DNA of 64,000 nucleotides from Bacillus_BD oryzisoli_A (GCF_043641075.1 NZ_JBHZRC010000002.1:62001-126000), one strand, 5' to 3'; numbered from the stretch's first letter, positions 33,281 through 42,472 are shown. A program made the numbers and translations. The notes: generated from the sequence alone by a model not told the origin.

Positions 33281-34219
33281 TTGTCACGTGCAAAAAAGAA
33301 AAGAAGAATCAGATGGGGCAGAATCATCGGTGCTTTCTTCTTCATTGGAATTTTTCTGGTTGGCCTTTTCCATATTGTCGACTACATAAGCGCAACGTTT
33401 ACAGCGCTAAACCAGCCGTTAAAAAAAACTGAGCAGACTCTATCGTTCCAGGGTAATAAGAATCAAGATAAACTAGATCCGATTAATGTTCTATTGTTAG
33501 GCAGTGACTCACGTGGAGAAGAAGATGCCCGAACAGATACGATTATGGTTGCCCATTACGATCCGGAAACCCAGCAGGTAAAGCTTATTTCTCTCATGCG
33601 CGATATGTATGTCTCGATTCCTGATTACGGGGAGGAAAAATTAAATGCGGCCTTTTCACATGGTGGTCCGGATCTGCTAAGGGAAACAATTAAAGAAAAT
33701 TTTGGGCTCGATCTTCATTATTATGCCATTGTGGATTTTAAAGGCTTTGAAAAAGCTGCTGATATCCTTGCTCCAAATGGGATTGAAGTAGATATTCCAT
33801 ATGAAATGTCTGATGGAATCGGTATGACGTTAGAAGAAGGAGAGCAGACGCTTCATGGGAATGAGCTGCTGGGCTATGTTCGATTTCGTCAGGATCGCTT
33901 AAGTGACTTTGGGCGAATACAAAGACAGCAGGAAGTGATTACCAAGCTAAAAGATGAAGCGGTTAGCCTGAATAGTATTAAGAATCTTCCTAAGCTGTTA
34001 GAGCTTTTACATACATATGTGGATACTAATTTGGAGACTACTACCCTTCTGCAAATTGGAAAAGACCTCTTAACGGAGAAAAGCGGGGACATTGAAACAT
34101 TACGGATTCCAGAAGATGGAAGCTTTGAAAATAATCGTTATGATGGTGTTGGGGAAGTATTAGAGGTGGATTTTCCGCAGAACAAGGAAAGTATTAATAA
34201 GTTTTTGGCTAAAGATTAA
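33281..34219 (+). CDS. LytR-CpsA-Psr (LCP) family protein
   Basis: 312 residues from a TTG start behind AAGGTGG. A basic start and one membrane helix (residues about 10-32) anchor it, and the LCP domain faces outside. Motifs are LLLGSDSRGEEDARTDTIMV, SLMRDMYVSIP and RFRQDRLSDFGRIQRQQE. LCP enzymes attach teichoic acid or other glycopolymers to peptidoglycan. It is a single gene with its own terminator. Confidence 0.92.
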   Translation: MSRAKKKRRIRWGRIIGAFFFIGIFLVGLFHIVDYISATFTALNQPLKKTEQTLSFQGNKNQDKLDPINVLLLGSDSRGEEDARTDTIMVAHYDPETQQVKLISLMRDMYVSIPDYGEEKLNAAFSHGGPDLLRETIKENFGLDLHYYAIVDFKGFEKAADILAPNGIEVDIPYEMSDGIGMTLEEGEQTLHGNELLGYVRFRQDRLSDFGRIQRQQEVITKLKDEAVSLNSIKNLPKLLELLHTYVDTNLETTTLLQIGKDLLTEKSGDIETLRIPEDGSFENNRYDGVGEVLEVDFPQNKESINKFLAKD

Positions 34220-34272
34220 GAGTCAATGATTAATAGAATTATATAATTGCTCGCAAAAATCTTCAGATTGTA

Positions 34273-34319
34273 AAAAAACTGCCTACACACATTCATCTGT
34301 AATTGTGTAGGCAGTTTTC
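34273..34319 (+). terminator. Terminator after the LCP gene
   Basis: AAAAAACTGCCTACACA pairs with TGTGTAGGCAGTTTT around a 14-base loop. Confidence 0.82.
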
Positions 34320-34347
34320 GTTTTCATTTACTGCCCTCTAATCCCCG

Positions 34348-35115
34348 TTAAAACAATCCAGCTTCTTTTGCAGCTTCAAAGCTCTTTCTGGCAAAATCAA
34401 ACGGGTCTCCGGTATTCTCCCAATGCATGTACATTAAGCGCGGCTCATCAAACAGCCAGTGGTTATGAACAGCAGTCACGATAAGTCCTCTTTTACGCAA
34501 TTCAGTTAGAAATGGATTAATTTCCTTTTGAAGAATGACAGTTTCTCCGAGATTAAGCGTATTTCTACTATGATTTTCAAAGGAAAGTGCAAATGGCAGG
34601 GCTAGCGGTGACTGAGTACGACGGCCTAAAATTTTTGCATCAATATCCCGAAGCCGCTGCACAACACAGACAGGGTCACTTGTAATTACGTCTCCGCCAA
34701 TAATGTCTGCGAGCTTCCGACATGTTGACCGATTCAGTCCTTCAACATCCCGATGTGATTCCCTTTGGTTTGACCGATTCAGTCCTTCGACATCCCGATG
34801 TGATTCCCTTTGGTTTGACCGATTCAGTCCTTCGATATCCCGATGTGATTCCCTTTGGTTTGATCGATTCAGCCCTTCAACATCCCGATGTGATTCCCTT
34901 TGGTTTGACCGATTCAGTCCTTCGATATCCCGATGTGATTCCCTTTGGTTTGACCGATTCAGTCCTTCAACATCCCGATGTGATTCCCTTTTGTGATGCT
35001 GCCTTTCATCCGACTCAGATTCGACATCGAATTCATCGTTTAATCTTTCATGATGGCTTTCACGATGACGATTTGATCCCCCGTACATAAAATGCCAAAA
35101 ATCCCTTTGTTCCAT
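34348..35115 (-). CDS. DUF1259-like (LppY/LpqO) protein with 15-residue tandem repeats
   Basis: About 255 residues from the ATG at 35115 (AAGGAG upstream). The N-terminal 45 residues are charged and His-rich. Six copies of the 15-residue unit RESHRD(V/I)EGLNRSNQ follow, and then a DUF1259-like domain (VTAVHNHWLFDEPRLMYMHW) with NPFLTELRKRGLIVTAVHNH. The repeats are hydrophilic and probably disordered or surface-exposed. The function of DUF1259 is not established. No signal peptide is seen. Confidence 0.7.
   Translation of the reverse strand: MEQRDFWHFMYGGSNRHRESHHERLNDEFDVESESDERQHHKRESHRDVEGLNRSNQRESHRDIEGLNRSNQRESHRDVEGLNRSNQRESHRDIEGLNRSNQRESHRDVEGLNRSNQRESHRDVEGLNRSTCRKLADIIGGDVITSDPVCVVQRLRDIDAKILGRRTQSPLALPFALSFENHSRNTLNLGETVILQKEINPFLTELRKRGLIVTAVHNHWLFDEPRLMYMHWENTGDPFDFARKSFEAAKEAGLF
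34720..34989 (-). repeat. Six in-frame 45-bp coding repeats
   Basis: Six 45-base units, nearly identical at DNA level, encode the 15-residue repeats of the DUF1259-like protein. The V/I differences come from single base changes (GAC/GAT and GTC/ATC). Because 45 is divisible by three, copy changes keep the frame. The opposite strand is also open in two frames here, which gives spurious ORFs. Confidence 0.9.
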
Positions 35116-35261
35116 TTTATACATCTCCTTACTTCAGAATCTTTAAATTCTTAAATAAGGTATTCAAAACATTTTGACCTGCATGGTTTACATACCTATG
35201 CAAAACAAAGTTAGATGGAAAAATGGACAAGAGTAACCTGTTAATGCCCTTACTAAACAAA

Positions 35262-35290
35262 AACAGGCCCCATTTAAATGGGGCCTGCTT
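35262..35290 (-). terminator. Terminator after the PNPOx-family gene
   Basis: Hairpin CAGGCCCCATTTAAATGGGGCCTG with flanking A/T runs, immediately after the stop of the minus-strand gene. Confidence 0.75.
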
Positions 35291-35298
35291 AAAATCTC

Positions 35299-35751
35299 TT
35301 ATTCCTTTGAACTTAGTAATTCATAAACCTCATCATCTAACTTCTTAGCTAATGCTGGATCATATGTCTTTTCATATTTAGGGAGTGTCGTTAATTTTCC
35401 ACCATAAAACATAACGTCTTCTACCTCTTCCACGTCAACTGTAATGACGCGATACTTCATGGTTCCTGAAAAAATGTCAGATACGGATGCTTGTCCTGTC
35501 ACAGAATAGCAGCTTTCAGGTCCAATCAATCCAAGTGTAACAGAAGGATCTGCTTCAATGTTGTTGATGCTGGAGCCTTTATGTCCAACTGCAATTTTAA
35601 TTTGTTTTCCATCGTCTGTTGCTAGTACCCAGGATACAACCGTCAGCTCCGGTTTTTTGGTTTCACGATTAATTGTTATTAATTGGACGATCGTTTCCTC
35701 TTTTAACAAATCAATGATTTTCGAATCTAATACTGTTTGAACCTTGCTCAA
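35299..35751 (-). CDS. Pyridoxamine 5'-phosphate oxidase-like flavin-binding protein
   Basis: 150 residues with the split-barrel plan: TIVQLITINRETKKPELTVVSWVLATDDG, then IKIAVGHKGSSINNIEADPSVTLGLIG and SVTGQASV. Members bind FMN, F420 or haem and act as oxidoreductases or stress proteins. It is placed 76 bases after the meta-cleavage hydrolase but has its own terminator, so a link to aromatic breakdown is possible, not shown. Confidence 0.8.
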   Translation of the reverse strand: MSKVQTVLDSKIIDLLKEETIVQLITINRETKKPELTVVSWVLATDDGKQIKIAVGHKGSSINNIEADPSVTLGLIGPESCYSVTGQASVSDIFSGTMKYRVITVDVEEVEDVMFYGGKLTTLPKYEKTYDPALAKKLDDEVYELLSSKE

Positions 35752-35826
35752 ATTAATCTCTCCTCTTTCGAATAGTTTGACTAACTATATTCTATAGAAA
35801 ATTCACAAAGAACGTTAGTGTTGTGC

Positions 35827-36663
35827 TCAGACATTTGCTGTTTCTGGCTGTTTCAAAAATCCAATCACTTGGGCAATAAATTCTTGTGTTTTCTCAATTT
35901 GGACCCAGTGCCCACAGTGTGGAAATACATGAAGCTGGGAATTCGGAATCAGCTGAGAAATTTTCCAGCTTGTTTCTTCAAGAGGAATTACTTTGTCCTC
36001 TCGACCATGAATCAATAGCACAGGCTTCTGAATGCTCTTAAGTTCATCATCTGACAATGCCATCGCATCTAAATGCCTTTGTCTTGGTGCAGGGAACATA
36101 CTTGAAAAGGCCTCTTGGAACCCTTCTTGGATACTCGCTTGATAGCGCATTTCTACTAAATTATCATTTGCCGCATTGCTTTGATCATAGGAAAAGATCT
36201 TGATCAAATTTTTCATATTTTCAAAGCTTGGTGTATAACCCCAAACTGCATCCAAACCATCTGAAAGTGTTGATTTATTTCCGACACTACCCATCAAGAC
36301 CACTTTATTAACGAGATCAGGGCGACGATTGACCAAATGAAGAGCAATCGCTCCCCCGAAGGAATTCCCAATAATATTAACCTTACGCTCACCAATTGCT
36401 TCAATAAAATTTATCATATGATTGGCCCAGACATCAATAGAATATTCCTGTCCCTCTGGTCGATCTGTGTAGCCAAAGCCAACGACATCTGGTGCGTATA
36501 AATGAAAATGCTCTGAAAGCGCTGGAAATGCTAAACGCCAGTTCGCCCATGCTGAAACCCCTGGACCAGAACCATGGATTAAAAGAAGGGCTTCTCCCTG
36601 TCCATCCTCGTGATAATGTGTACGAATTCCTTTCACATCAATATATTTTCCTTGTTCTACCAT
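35827..36663 (-). CDS. 2-hydroxymuconate-semialdehyde hydrolase-like (DmpD/XylF type)
   Basis: About 278 residues from the ATG at 36663, which follows GAGGAGA; the longer frame lacks a ribosome site. It has LLLIHGSGPGVSAWANWR, the nucleophile GNSFGGAIAL, the acid in HGREDKVIP and the histidine in FPHCGHWVQIE. These are close to DmpD/XylF/TodF enzymes, which hydrolyse the C-C bond of ring-opened catechols. It is the last gene of the first meta-cleavage module and would follow the two catechol 2,3-dioxygenases. Confidence 0.88.
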   Translation of the reverse strand: MVEQGKYIDVKGIRTHYHEDGQGEALLLIHGSGPGVSAWANWRLAFPALSEHFHLYAPDVVGFGYTDRPEGQEYSIDVWANHMINFIEAIGERKVNIIGNSFGGAIALHLVNRRPDLVNKVVLMGSVGNKSTLSDGLDAVWGYTPSFENMKNLIKIFSYDQSNAANDNLVEMRYQASIQEGFQEAFSSMFPAPRQRHLDAMALSDDELKSIQKPVLLIHGREDKVIPLEETSWKISQLIPNSQLHVFPHCGHWVQIEKTQEFIAQVIGFLKQPETANV

Positions 36664-36729
36664 TTTAAATTCTCCTCTCATTTCTAAAAGTTCCACTACA
36701 TCTATTTCTCTAACATTTTCTTCTATTTC

Positions 36730-38643
36730 TTATGAACCCTTCTCACTTAAATCAATTGAACTGCTCACATCAATATCCAATTCACCCCAATAAATCATGA
36801 GCTTAAGCGATAAATAGATTTGATAGCCCACGTCAGGAACATTAATATCCGCGTCTAGTAATTCATTTATTTTTTGAAGACGATATCTTAGACCGCTAAT
36901 CGAAAAATTCATTGCTCTTGACGTTCTATTAATATTACAGCCATTATTTAAATAGTGAAAAAGAGTTTTAGTCAATTCCATATCCTTTTTCTTATCTTCC
37001 TCAAGTAGTGCCCCTAATTTCCTTTTAATAAATGTTTGCAGGCGCTCATTTTCCGACTGAATGATCATTCCCTCAATCCCTAAAAATTCAAAGAACACCA
37101 CTTTTTGATAATGATTGGCAATTTGTAAGGCTGAGGTGCTCTCATCAAATAAATGGGATGCATCCACTACATTGGCGGAACTCGAACTGATACCAAATTT
37201 AAGGTCGTACGAGGAATACTTTTTTGAGATATAATCCTGCATGGATTGACAGAACTTTTTCTTACTGTTTTGGCTTTTCAAACTCAAATCTTCAGATAAA
37301 AAAATAATCAATTTGCCTGATTTCTGACCTAGCAACGCATTTACTTTCCGATCCTTAAGGAATTGGGAAATGTCATTGATTAAGCGGTCATTCAACTCTA
37401 ACTCGTCTCGGATCGTTAACTTTTCCTGATTAGGACTAACCGCAATCATGAAAAATGGGGAATTTAATTCAAATCCAACGTAATAGGCCTTTTTTGATAT
37501 TTCTTCAAATGTCATTCGGTTTGAAAGAATCGTATCCAATAAATTACCTTGCATCCGCAGCTCTGTTTGAATCATTGTACTCTGATTAAATAGATAGAGA
37601 GAGCAAGCCAGGGCCCCTTGTTCTAAAATTAGCTTGTCTACCTCCTGAGGCTGTGATGCTTTATATAAAAAGGAGCAGTATGCTACCACTTCTTTTTGCA
37701 GGTAAATGGGCGTAATCAGTCTGCTGTAGTCGTCAAAATCATTTAGTAATTTTGCCCTTGTTATTTTGTTTAAATCCTTTTTCCTTTTGTTCGTCATGAG
37801 TGAGCTTAATTGCTTGGAATAAAGGTGACTCTCTTCCTCCGAAATTCCCGCCGTTGCTAAAACTTCCAAATGTTCACTTTCAATAAGAACAGGCAAATCG
37901 GTATGCTGATATAGAACCTTAGCCACTCCGGAAAGGTCATTTTCCTTTAACAATTCTTCAACCAGCTTTTGATGAACATCATACGCTTTGCTTAAATGAT
38001 CTCTTTCTATTTTAAGCTTTCGAAACGTCTCATTCAGTTCATCAATAATCGATTCCTCTTTATAATATTTTAGTTCCTGTTCAACCGCTCCATCCCATTC
38101 CTCAACGGTACGACAAAGCACCTGACAATGATCATGACCCATTGCCTTACATTTTACTTCCTTAGCAATGACTTTCTTCTCAAGAATGTTAGATAGGTAA
38201 CCGCTTGCATAACCTGTTAATGAGTGGCAAACAGGCTCATCACTATAACCATACCGATTAATATGTTCCTCTGCTTCATAGGAATTTTTCCACAAGGCTT
38301 CGTGATAAATCGATCCTACATGAAAATTTGCTTCTGCTCTAAGATTGGGTGCTTCTTCGATATACCCATGTAATGTATGCATTTTAGGACCGGCTAACAG
38401 CATCTCACGTTGATCCTGCCAGCTTAACTCCTTTACCTTTTCTGCATCATACGCACCTGTATGCCATCCATACCTTAGGAGAAAGCCTTTTGTTCGTTCC
38501 AGACCAATGGTTTCAAGGAGTTCATGCCGGAGCATTCCAATTGAAGCTGCTGGAATGGAAACCATTCTTGCCTTAGGATCATGTTGATTAAAGGGATCAG
38601 ATTTTTTATAAAATAGTTCTAGCTTTAGTTCTTCAGCTTTCAA
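36730..38643 (-). CDS. Aromatic sensor regulator: XylR_N + V4R + PucR-type C-terminus (copy 1)
   Basis: 637 residues. Residues about 15-115 match the XylR/DmpR sensor domain (SIGMLRHELLETIGLERTKG, then GWHTGAYDAE). Residues about 120-190 are the V4R domain with conserved cysteines (CHSLTGYASGYLSNIL, KEVKCKAMGHDHCQVLC). A coiled linker and a CdaR/GGDEF-like middle follow, then a PucR-type HTH near 565-620 (FHYLNNGCNINRTSRAMNFS). XylR-type proteins normally carry a sigma-54 AAA+ domain here, which is absent. It should sense phenols or other aromatics and activate the first meta module through sigmaA promoters. Confidence 0.85.
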   Translation of the reverse strand: MKAEELKLELFYKKSDPFNQHDPKARMVSIPAASIGMLRHELLETIGLERTKGFLLRYGWHTGAYDAEKVKELSWQDQREMLLAGPKMHTLHGYIEEAPNLRAEANFHVGSIYHEALWKNSYEAEEHINRYGYSDEPVCHSLTGYASGYLSNILEKKVIAKEVKCKAMGHDHCQVLCRTVEEWDGAVEQELKYYKEESIIDELNETFRKLKIERDHLSKAYDVHQKLVEELLKENDLSGVAKVLYQHTDLPVLIESEHLEVLATAGISEEESHLYSKQLSSLMTNKRKKDLNKITRAKLLNDFDDYSRLITPIYLQKEVVAYCSFLYKASQPQEVDKLILEQGALACSLYLFNQSTMIQTELRMQGNLLDTILSNRMTFEEISKKAYYVGFELNSPFFMIAVSPNQEKLTIRDELELNDRLINDISQFLKDRKVNALLGQKSGKLIIFLSEDLSLKSQNSKKKFCQSMQDYISKKYSSYDLKFGISSSSANVVDASHLFDESTSALQIANHYQKVVFFEFLGIEGMIIQSENERLQTFIKRKLGALLEEDKKKDMELTKTLFHYLNNGCNINRTSRAMNFSISGLRYRLQKINELLDADINVPDVGYQIYLSLKLMIYWGELDIDVSSSIDLSEKGS

Positions 38644-38729
38644 ATTCCCACCACCATGTAAACGAAATATATCTGCCTTTCAAGCTGAAAAAACCTTTGG
38701 CGTTTAGAGCTAGAGCATATTTGTGAATT

Positions 38730-39038
38730 TTAGCTGCTAATCTTTTCACTTTGTCTAGCTAGATCTAATTGAATACGCATATTGCCTTTTGGATAGGTTT
38801 TACAAGCGAGTGAGTAGTTAAGCTCTCTTTCGTCTGCGGGCAAAACAGCTACTGAGCTGCGGCCTCGTTCAAATTCGCCCTCTTCAACCCATATTTTGCA
38901 AAGGCCGCAGCCTCCTCCTTTGCAGGCATAAGGAATTTTCACTCCGTTTCTTTGTGCTCCATCTAGTACACTTTCAGGTCCACTGCTGTTCCATTGAATA
39001 GTAGCAGCCTCGTTATCAGTTACTTTGATTGTATACAT
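38730..39038 (-). CDS. [2Fe-2S] plant-type ferredoxin (copy 1)
   Basis: About 102 residues from the ATG at 39038, which follows GGAGGG; a longer frame starts in non-conserved sequence. The cluster ligands are in YACKGGGCGLCKIW and a fourth Cys in SLACKTYP. XylT-like ferredoxins re-reduce the iron of catechol 2,3-dioxygenase. It lies between the RibF-like gene and the regulator. It is paralogous to the ferredoxin at 42706. It could also feed an oxygenase. Confidence 0.88.
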   Translation of the reverse strand: MYTIKVTDNEAATIQWNSSGPESVLDGAQRNGVKIPYACKGGGCGLCKIWVEEGEFERGRSSVAVLPADERELNYSLACKTYPKGNMRIQLDLARQSEKISS

Positions 39039-39162
39039 GAGCATCCCTCCATCTATGTATCGTGCTTTGAAAGGGATTCTATTCTTATCATAAGTCAATC
39101 GAACAATAAATTCAAATATTCTGTATTTTTCGACTTAGATCCCCTTTAGAATCACTATTCCT

Positions 39163-40011
39163 TTAAATTTGCACCAATTGAACATTCTCTATCTCAAAGC
39201 TTCGAATCCATTTTAATGTAATGGCATGGTTTTTCTGACTTTTAAAAGAACCATCGAAGGAAAGCTTTATTTTATTGGAGTATACAAGTGCACTTCCTTG
39301 ATAAATCTGTTCTCCCGTTTTCATCTCTACTTCATAGATTCCATTGTATGGCAGGGTGTAGTAGGGATGGGTCGATACATCCAAATAAAATCGGTTCCCC
39401 GTTTTACTGCGAAAGGAGGAAACGACCTCTCCCCTTGTTTCATAATAATCTCCAAGATACGAGGCAATTTCACTCACCTTACCATTTGACAACAGGTTCC
39501 TAATGGAAGTTGAACTGATTTTATTACCTCGATAATCAAGTTTTGAAATGACGGTTACAAGAAATTTCCCATCACCATCCGTACTCATTGTTTTCATATT
39601 TCCTTTTCCCTTTTGTCCGTATGTAAAATCAAAACCCGCCACAACATGCTTCACATCAAGACCAATTACATAGGTTTCAATAAATTTCTTTGGGGAAAGT
39701 TCAGCAAAGAACTGATCAAATTTGATGACATAGACAATATCAACCCCGAGCTTCGAAAACCGATTCAGTTTAACCTCGATCGGAGTTAAATAATTCATCT
39801 TTTCTTTTCCACAGCTTAGAACTTCTTTTGGATGGGGGAAAAAGGTCATGACTGCCAGTTTAATCTTTCTTTTTCTAGCAATGTTTTTAGCCTCCAGAAT
39901 CACTTGCTGGTGTGCTACATGAACTCCATCGAAAAAGCCCATTGCCATGACACAGGGCTCTGGCTTTGGTAAAGAACTTTCCGGACCATAGGTAAGATAG
40001 ACAGTTTGCAA
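39163..40011 (-). CDS. RibF-like FAD synthetase with degenerate kinase part (copy 1)
   Basis: 282 residues. The N-terminal nucleotidyltransferase motifs are present: AMGFFDGVHVAHQQVI, TFFPHP, AGFDFTYGQKGKGN and KISSTSIRNLL. The C-terminal riboflavin kinase motif with PTAN is missing; the tail reads YYTLPYNGIYEVEMKTG. So it should make FAD from FMN but probably not FMN from riboflavin. It lies in the module with the flavin-dependent monooxygenase and would supply its cofactor. A paralogue sits in the second module. Confidence 0.8.
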   Translation of the reverse strand: MQTVYLTYGPESSLPKPEPCVMAMGFFDGVHVAHQQVILEAKNIARKRKIKLAVMTFFPHPKEVLSCGKEKMNYLTPIEVKLNRFSKLGVDIVYVIKFDQFFAELSPKKFIETYVIGLDVKHVVAGFDFTYGQKGKGNMKTMSTDGDGKFLVTVISKLDYRGNKISSTSIRNLLSNGKVSEIASYLGDYYETRGEVVSSFRSKTGNRFYLDVSTHPYYTLPYNGIYEVEMKTGEQIYQGSALVYSNKIKLSFDGSFKSQKNHAITLKWIRSFEIENVQLVQI

Positions 40012-40070
40012 ATCCCTCAGCCCCTTTTTACTAGTACTTTTATTTTATCTGTAGATTCAGAGAGGTCCCA

Positions 40071-40116
40071 AAAGGTGTCAGCCACTAGTTAGTACAAAGC
40101 GGTGCCTGACACCTTT
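40071..40116. repeat. Hairpin element of the GGTGTCAG/CTGACACC type
   Basis: AAAGGTGTCAG pairs with CTGACACCTTT, with a further GCCAC/GTGC-like match inside the arm. It lies between the monooxygenase and the RibF-like gene. Similar GGTGCCTGGCACC hairpins occur at 61524. It can act as a terminator. Confidence 0.7.
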
Positions 40117-40166
40117 ACGACAGGACGTCCAGGAATCTTTGAATCTATTAATCTACGTTTTATTTA

Positions 40167-41363
40167 TTACCAAGTTGGATGTGCTGGTCCGCCAAATTGC
40201 ACACTTCCGTATGAGCCCATTGCATCTTCCCAAAGCTGCGTTGGATGTGAAGCAAATGCGATGACGTCTCTTACAAATAATTCGACAGGATCGCCTTTAA
40301 AGATAGATGTACCGCCTAGTGTTAGAATGGCTTTCAAGGCCATTTCTGCAGCCATTTTAGATGCCTGTGAACGTATCGCAAACAATTCCATGCGCTCTTC
40401 TTCACTTGCCACTGTTTTACCTTCCTCTTGGAATTGTTCCAGTACTTCAAGATAACGAGACATTAAGCCCTCTACTTGGCGACGTTGAATTTTCATTTCA
40501 GCTAGCACACGTTGGCTTCCAGAACCGGTTTTCTCGTTCTTTCCTCCATTAAATACGCGAACCCGTTTCTCCGTACGTTCTTGGAAAATATCAATAATAC
40601 GATCCATGGCACCTAATGATGTAGCAGGAAACGCAGCTAAGAACATCTGCATAAATGGCATACGGTAAATAGGATCTTGTGGATCATATTCTCCGCCCGC
40701 CGGTTTTCCGAGACCAAATATATCTTTACCACGTAGGATAAGATGTTCAGGGATATACGCGCCATCCACATGAACCCCATTACTTCCCGTACTACGTAAT
40801 CCGAGTGTATCCCAGTTTTCAATCAATTTAAGATTCGGGTCTGAAACTCTTAGTACAGGCATGACATACTCAAGACCCTCTCCTAGATCAGCCATTGCAC
40901 CTAGACCAATCCATTCACTCCAGAGAACACCGCTGGCAAAGTTCCATTGACCGTATAGGCGGTATCCTTCTCCATCCTTTTCCATCTTTCCAAGCGGAGC
41001 AAACACATCGGCAATCAATTCATGTTTTCCAAGAACCTCTTCTCTGCCTTTTGGTGGAAGATAACCAGGCCAAATATCATGTATCGCATAGAAGTTTGTT
41101 AACCATGCTGCGGCCATACTATGGCTCGCAACCTTTCTAACAATTTTTGTGAATGGCTCCACACCAATAAATTTACCGCCATATTGTTCCGCACGCATCA
41201 ATTTATTAATTCCGCCTTCAACAATCGCTTCTGCAACCTTTGAAGAAAAATGACCATTTTTATCAGCCTCTAAAGCTTCTGCCTCTGCAACTCTGCCAAT
41301 TCTTTCTGCTACTTCTAACCAGTGCTTCATATCTACCTTTTCTTTTATTAATTGATTTGTCAT
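40167..41363 (-). CDS. Acyl-CoA-dehydrogenase-like flavin monooxygenase, oxygenase component (copy 1)
   Basis: 398 residues of the acyl-CoA dehydrogenase fold. Features are SHSMAAAWLTNFYAIHD, the flavin-region WNFASGVLWSEWIGLG, NWDTLGLRSTGSNG and the C-terminal LTLGGTSIFKGDPVE. This is the HpaB(C2)/HsaA group of two-component phenol hydroxylases that use reduced flavin from a separate reductase, not a true acyl-CoA dehydrogenase. It likely ortho-hydroxylates a phenol to a catechol for the neighbouring dioxygenases. No reductase is next to it; the only one lies at 51270. A cre site is upstream. Confidence 0.85.
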   Translation of the reverse strand: MTNQLIKEKVDMKHWLEVAERIGRVAEAEALEADKNGHFSSKVAEAIVEGGINKLMRAEQYGGKFIGVEPFTKIVRKVASHSMAAAWLTNFYAIHDIWPGYLPPKGREEVLGKHELIADVFAPLGKMEKDGEGYRLYGQWNFASGVLWSEWIGLGAMADLGEGLEYVMPVLRVSDPNLKLIENWDTLGLRSTGSNGVHVDGAYIPEHLILRGKDIFGLGKPAGGEYDPQDPIYRMPFMQMFLAAFPATSLGAMDRIIDIFQERTEKRVRVFNGGKNEKTGSGSQRVLAEMKIQRRQVEGLMSRYLEVLEQFQEEGKTVASEEERMELFAIRSQASKMAAEMALKAILTLGGTSIFKGDPVELFVRDVIAFASHPTQLWEDAMGSYGSVQFGGPAHPTW

Positions 41364-41431
41364 TTAAAATTCCTCCTCGTATATAATGGCATTCAATTTA
41401 TATGAAAGATATTTTTCTAAAAGCAAGCTAT

Positions 41432-41446
41432 AGTAAACGTTTTCAT
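41432..41446 (-). promoter_or_regulatory. cre (CcpA) site before monooxygenase copy 1
   Basis: On the minus strand ATGAAAACGTTTACT fits the cre consensus WTGNAANCGNWNNCW at every position. It lies about 70 bases upstream of the start codon, so glucose-type repression through CcpA is likely. Confidence 0.7.
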
Positions 41447-41480
41447 TTTATTACTAGATTTATAGAGTTTTAACGATAGA

Positions 41481-42395
41481 TTAAGTTAGTGCTTTAACAA
41501 AGGAATCAATCATTTCTTTTCTATGATAGAAGATTCCGTGAGCAATTTTATCCTCTGTCCAAGTTATCGTTGGGAAATCTGGATATGTAATGTATCCTCC
41601 AGAGTAGGCTTCGTTTCGGTTCCCAGATGGATCAAAGAAATAAATTGTTTCAGCTCTTGTTATGGCATGACGAGTTGGAGTGACTTCAATCGGTACATCA
41701 TATCTTGCCAAAAGGTCAGCTGCCTTTAACACATCGTACCAATGTTCAACCTTGAAGGCAGCATGGTGCAATTTAGCATCCGGTCCTTTAATGAAGGCAA
41801 TATCATGAGCCTTTCCGTTTTGAGCATGCATAAAGCTTCCAACCATGTCTTCGCCGTCTAATGTCATGATTTTTTCACTTTGGAATATCTCTAACGCTTC
41901 TATGAAGAATCTCGTAACCGTTTTCACATCATCGCCCGTTAATAGAACATGATCCAAACGATGTGGAGCCATCCCTCTAGCTTCATCTGGCCATGGATGC
42001 GGATTTAAGGTACCTGTTTTCTTTCCTATTTGTTGAATATCATGATAAAGTTCCATTTCGTGCCCTGTTGGCAGCGTAACGCGAATGGCTTCACCTTCAG
42101 CTAGCCGTGTTCCCTTGGAAATACGTTTCGTTGTGCAGCCAAATTGCTCGATTTTTCTTTCGTAATACTCTAAATCTGTTTCACTTCGCACTTTAAAACC
42201 AAAATGGTCAAGACCCGGTGAATCAGCTTCTTGCAGAACTAGACTATGATGATCATATTCATCCCATGCCTTTAGATACGCTCTACCTTCGCTTCTTCCT
42301 ACTACTTCTAATCCAATTATATTTGTATAATATTTAATTGATTCTTCAAGATCTAACACTCTTAATTCAGCTCTACCAATACGCATGATTGCCAT
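41481..42395 (-). CDS. Catechol 2,3-dioxygenase (type I extradiol, copy 1)
   Basis: About 304 residues from the ATG at 42395 (AAGGAGAG upstream). A two-domain vicinal-oxygen-chelate protein of XylE/DmpB length. In numbering from two residues earlier the iron ligands are His151 (HRLDHVLL), His212 or 213 (KLHHAAF) and Glu264 (DPSGNRNEAYSGG). It cleaves catechols next to the hydroxyl pair to muconic semialdehydes. It is very similar to the enzyme at 43088 and is followed by the monooxygenase. Confidence 0.92.
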   Translation of the reverse strand: MAIMRIGRAELRVLDLEESIKYYTNIIGLEVVGRSEGRAYLKAWDEYDHHSLVLQEADSPGLDHFGFKVRSETDLEYYERKIEQFGCTTKRISKGTRLAEGEAIRVTLPTGHEMELYHDIQQIGKKTGTLNPHPWPDEARGMAPHRLDHVLLTGDDVKTVTRFFIEALEIFQSEKIMTLDGEDMVGSFMHAQNGKAHDIAFIKGPDAKLHHAAFKVEHWYDVLKAADLLARYDVPIEVTPTRHAITRAETIYFFDPSGNRNEAYSGGYITYPDFPTITWTEDKIAHGIFYHRKEMIDSFVKALT

Positions 42396-42472
42396 GTTCA
42401 TCTCTCCTTATCTTGTTTCCTTATGTGCCTATTGTATAATTTTAAATTTTCAGAATATACAATAAGTTAAAC

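Noticed and set aside
34703..35090. Plus-strand ORFs with repeated DRFSPSTSRCDSLWF or TDSVLRHPDVIPFGL units
   Set aside because: They are antisense readings of the 45-bp coding repeats of the DUF1259-like gene. They lack ribosome sites and any domain.
40167..41363. True acyl-CoA dehydrogenase
   Set aside because: Context (extradiol enzymes, flavin reductase, FAD synthetase) and the HsaA/HpaB-like motifs point to a flavin monooxygenase. No beta-oxidation genes are nearby.
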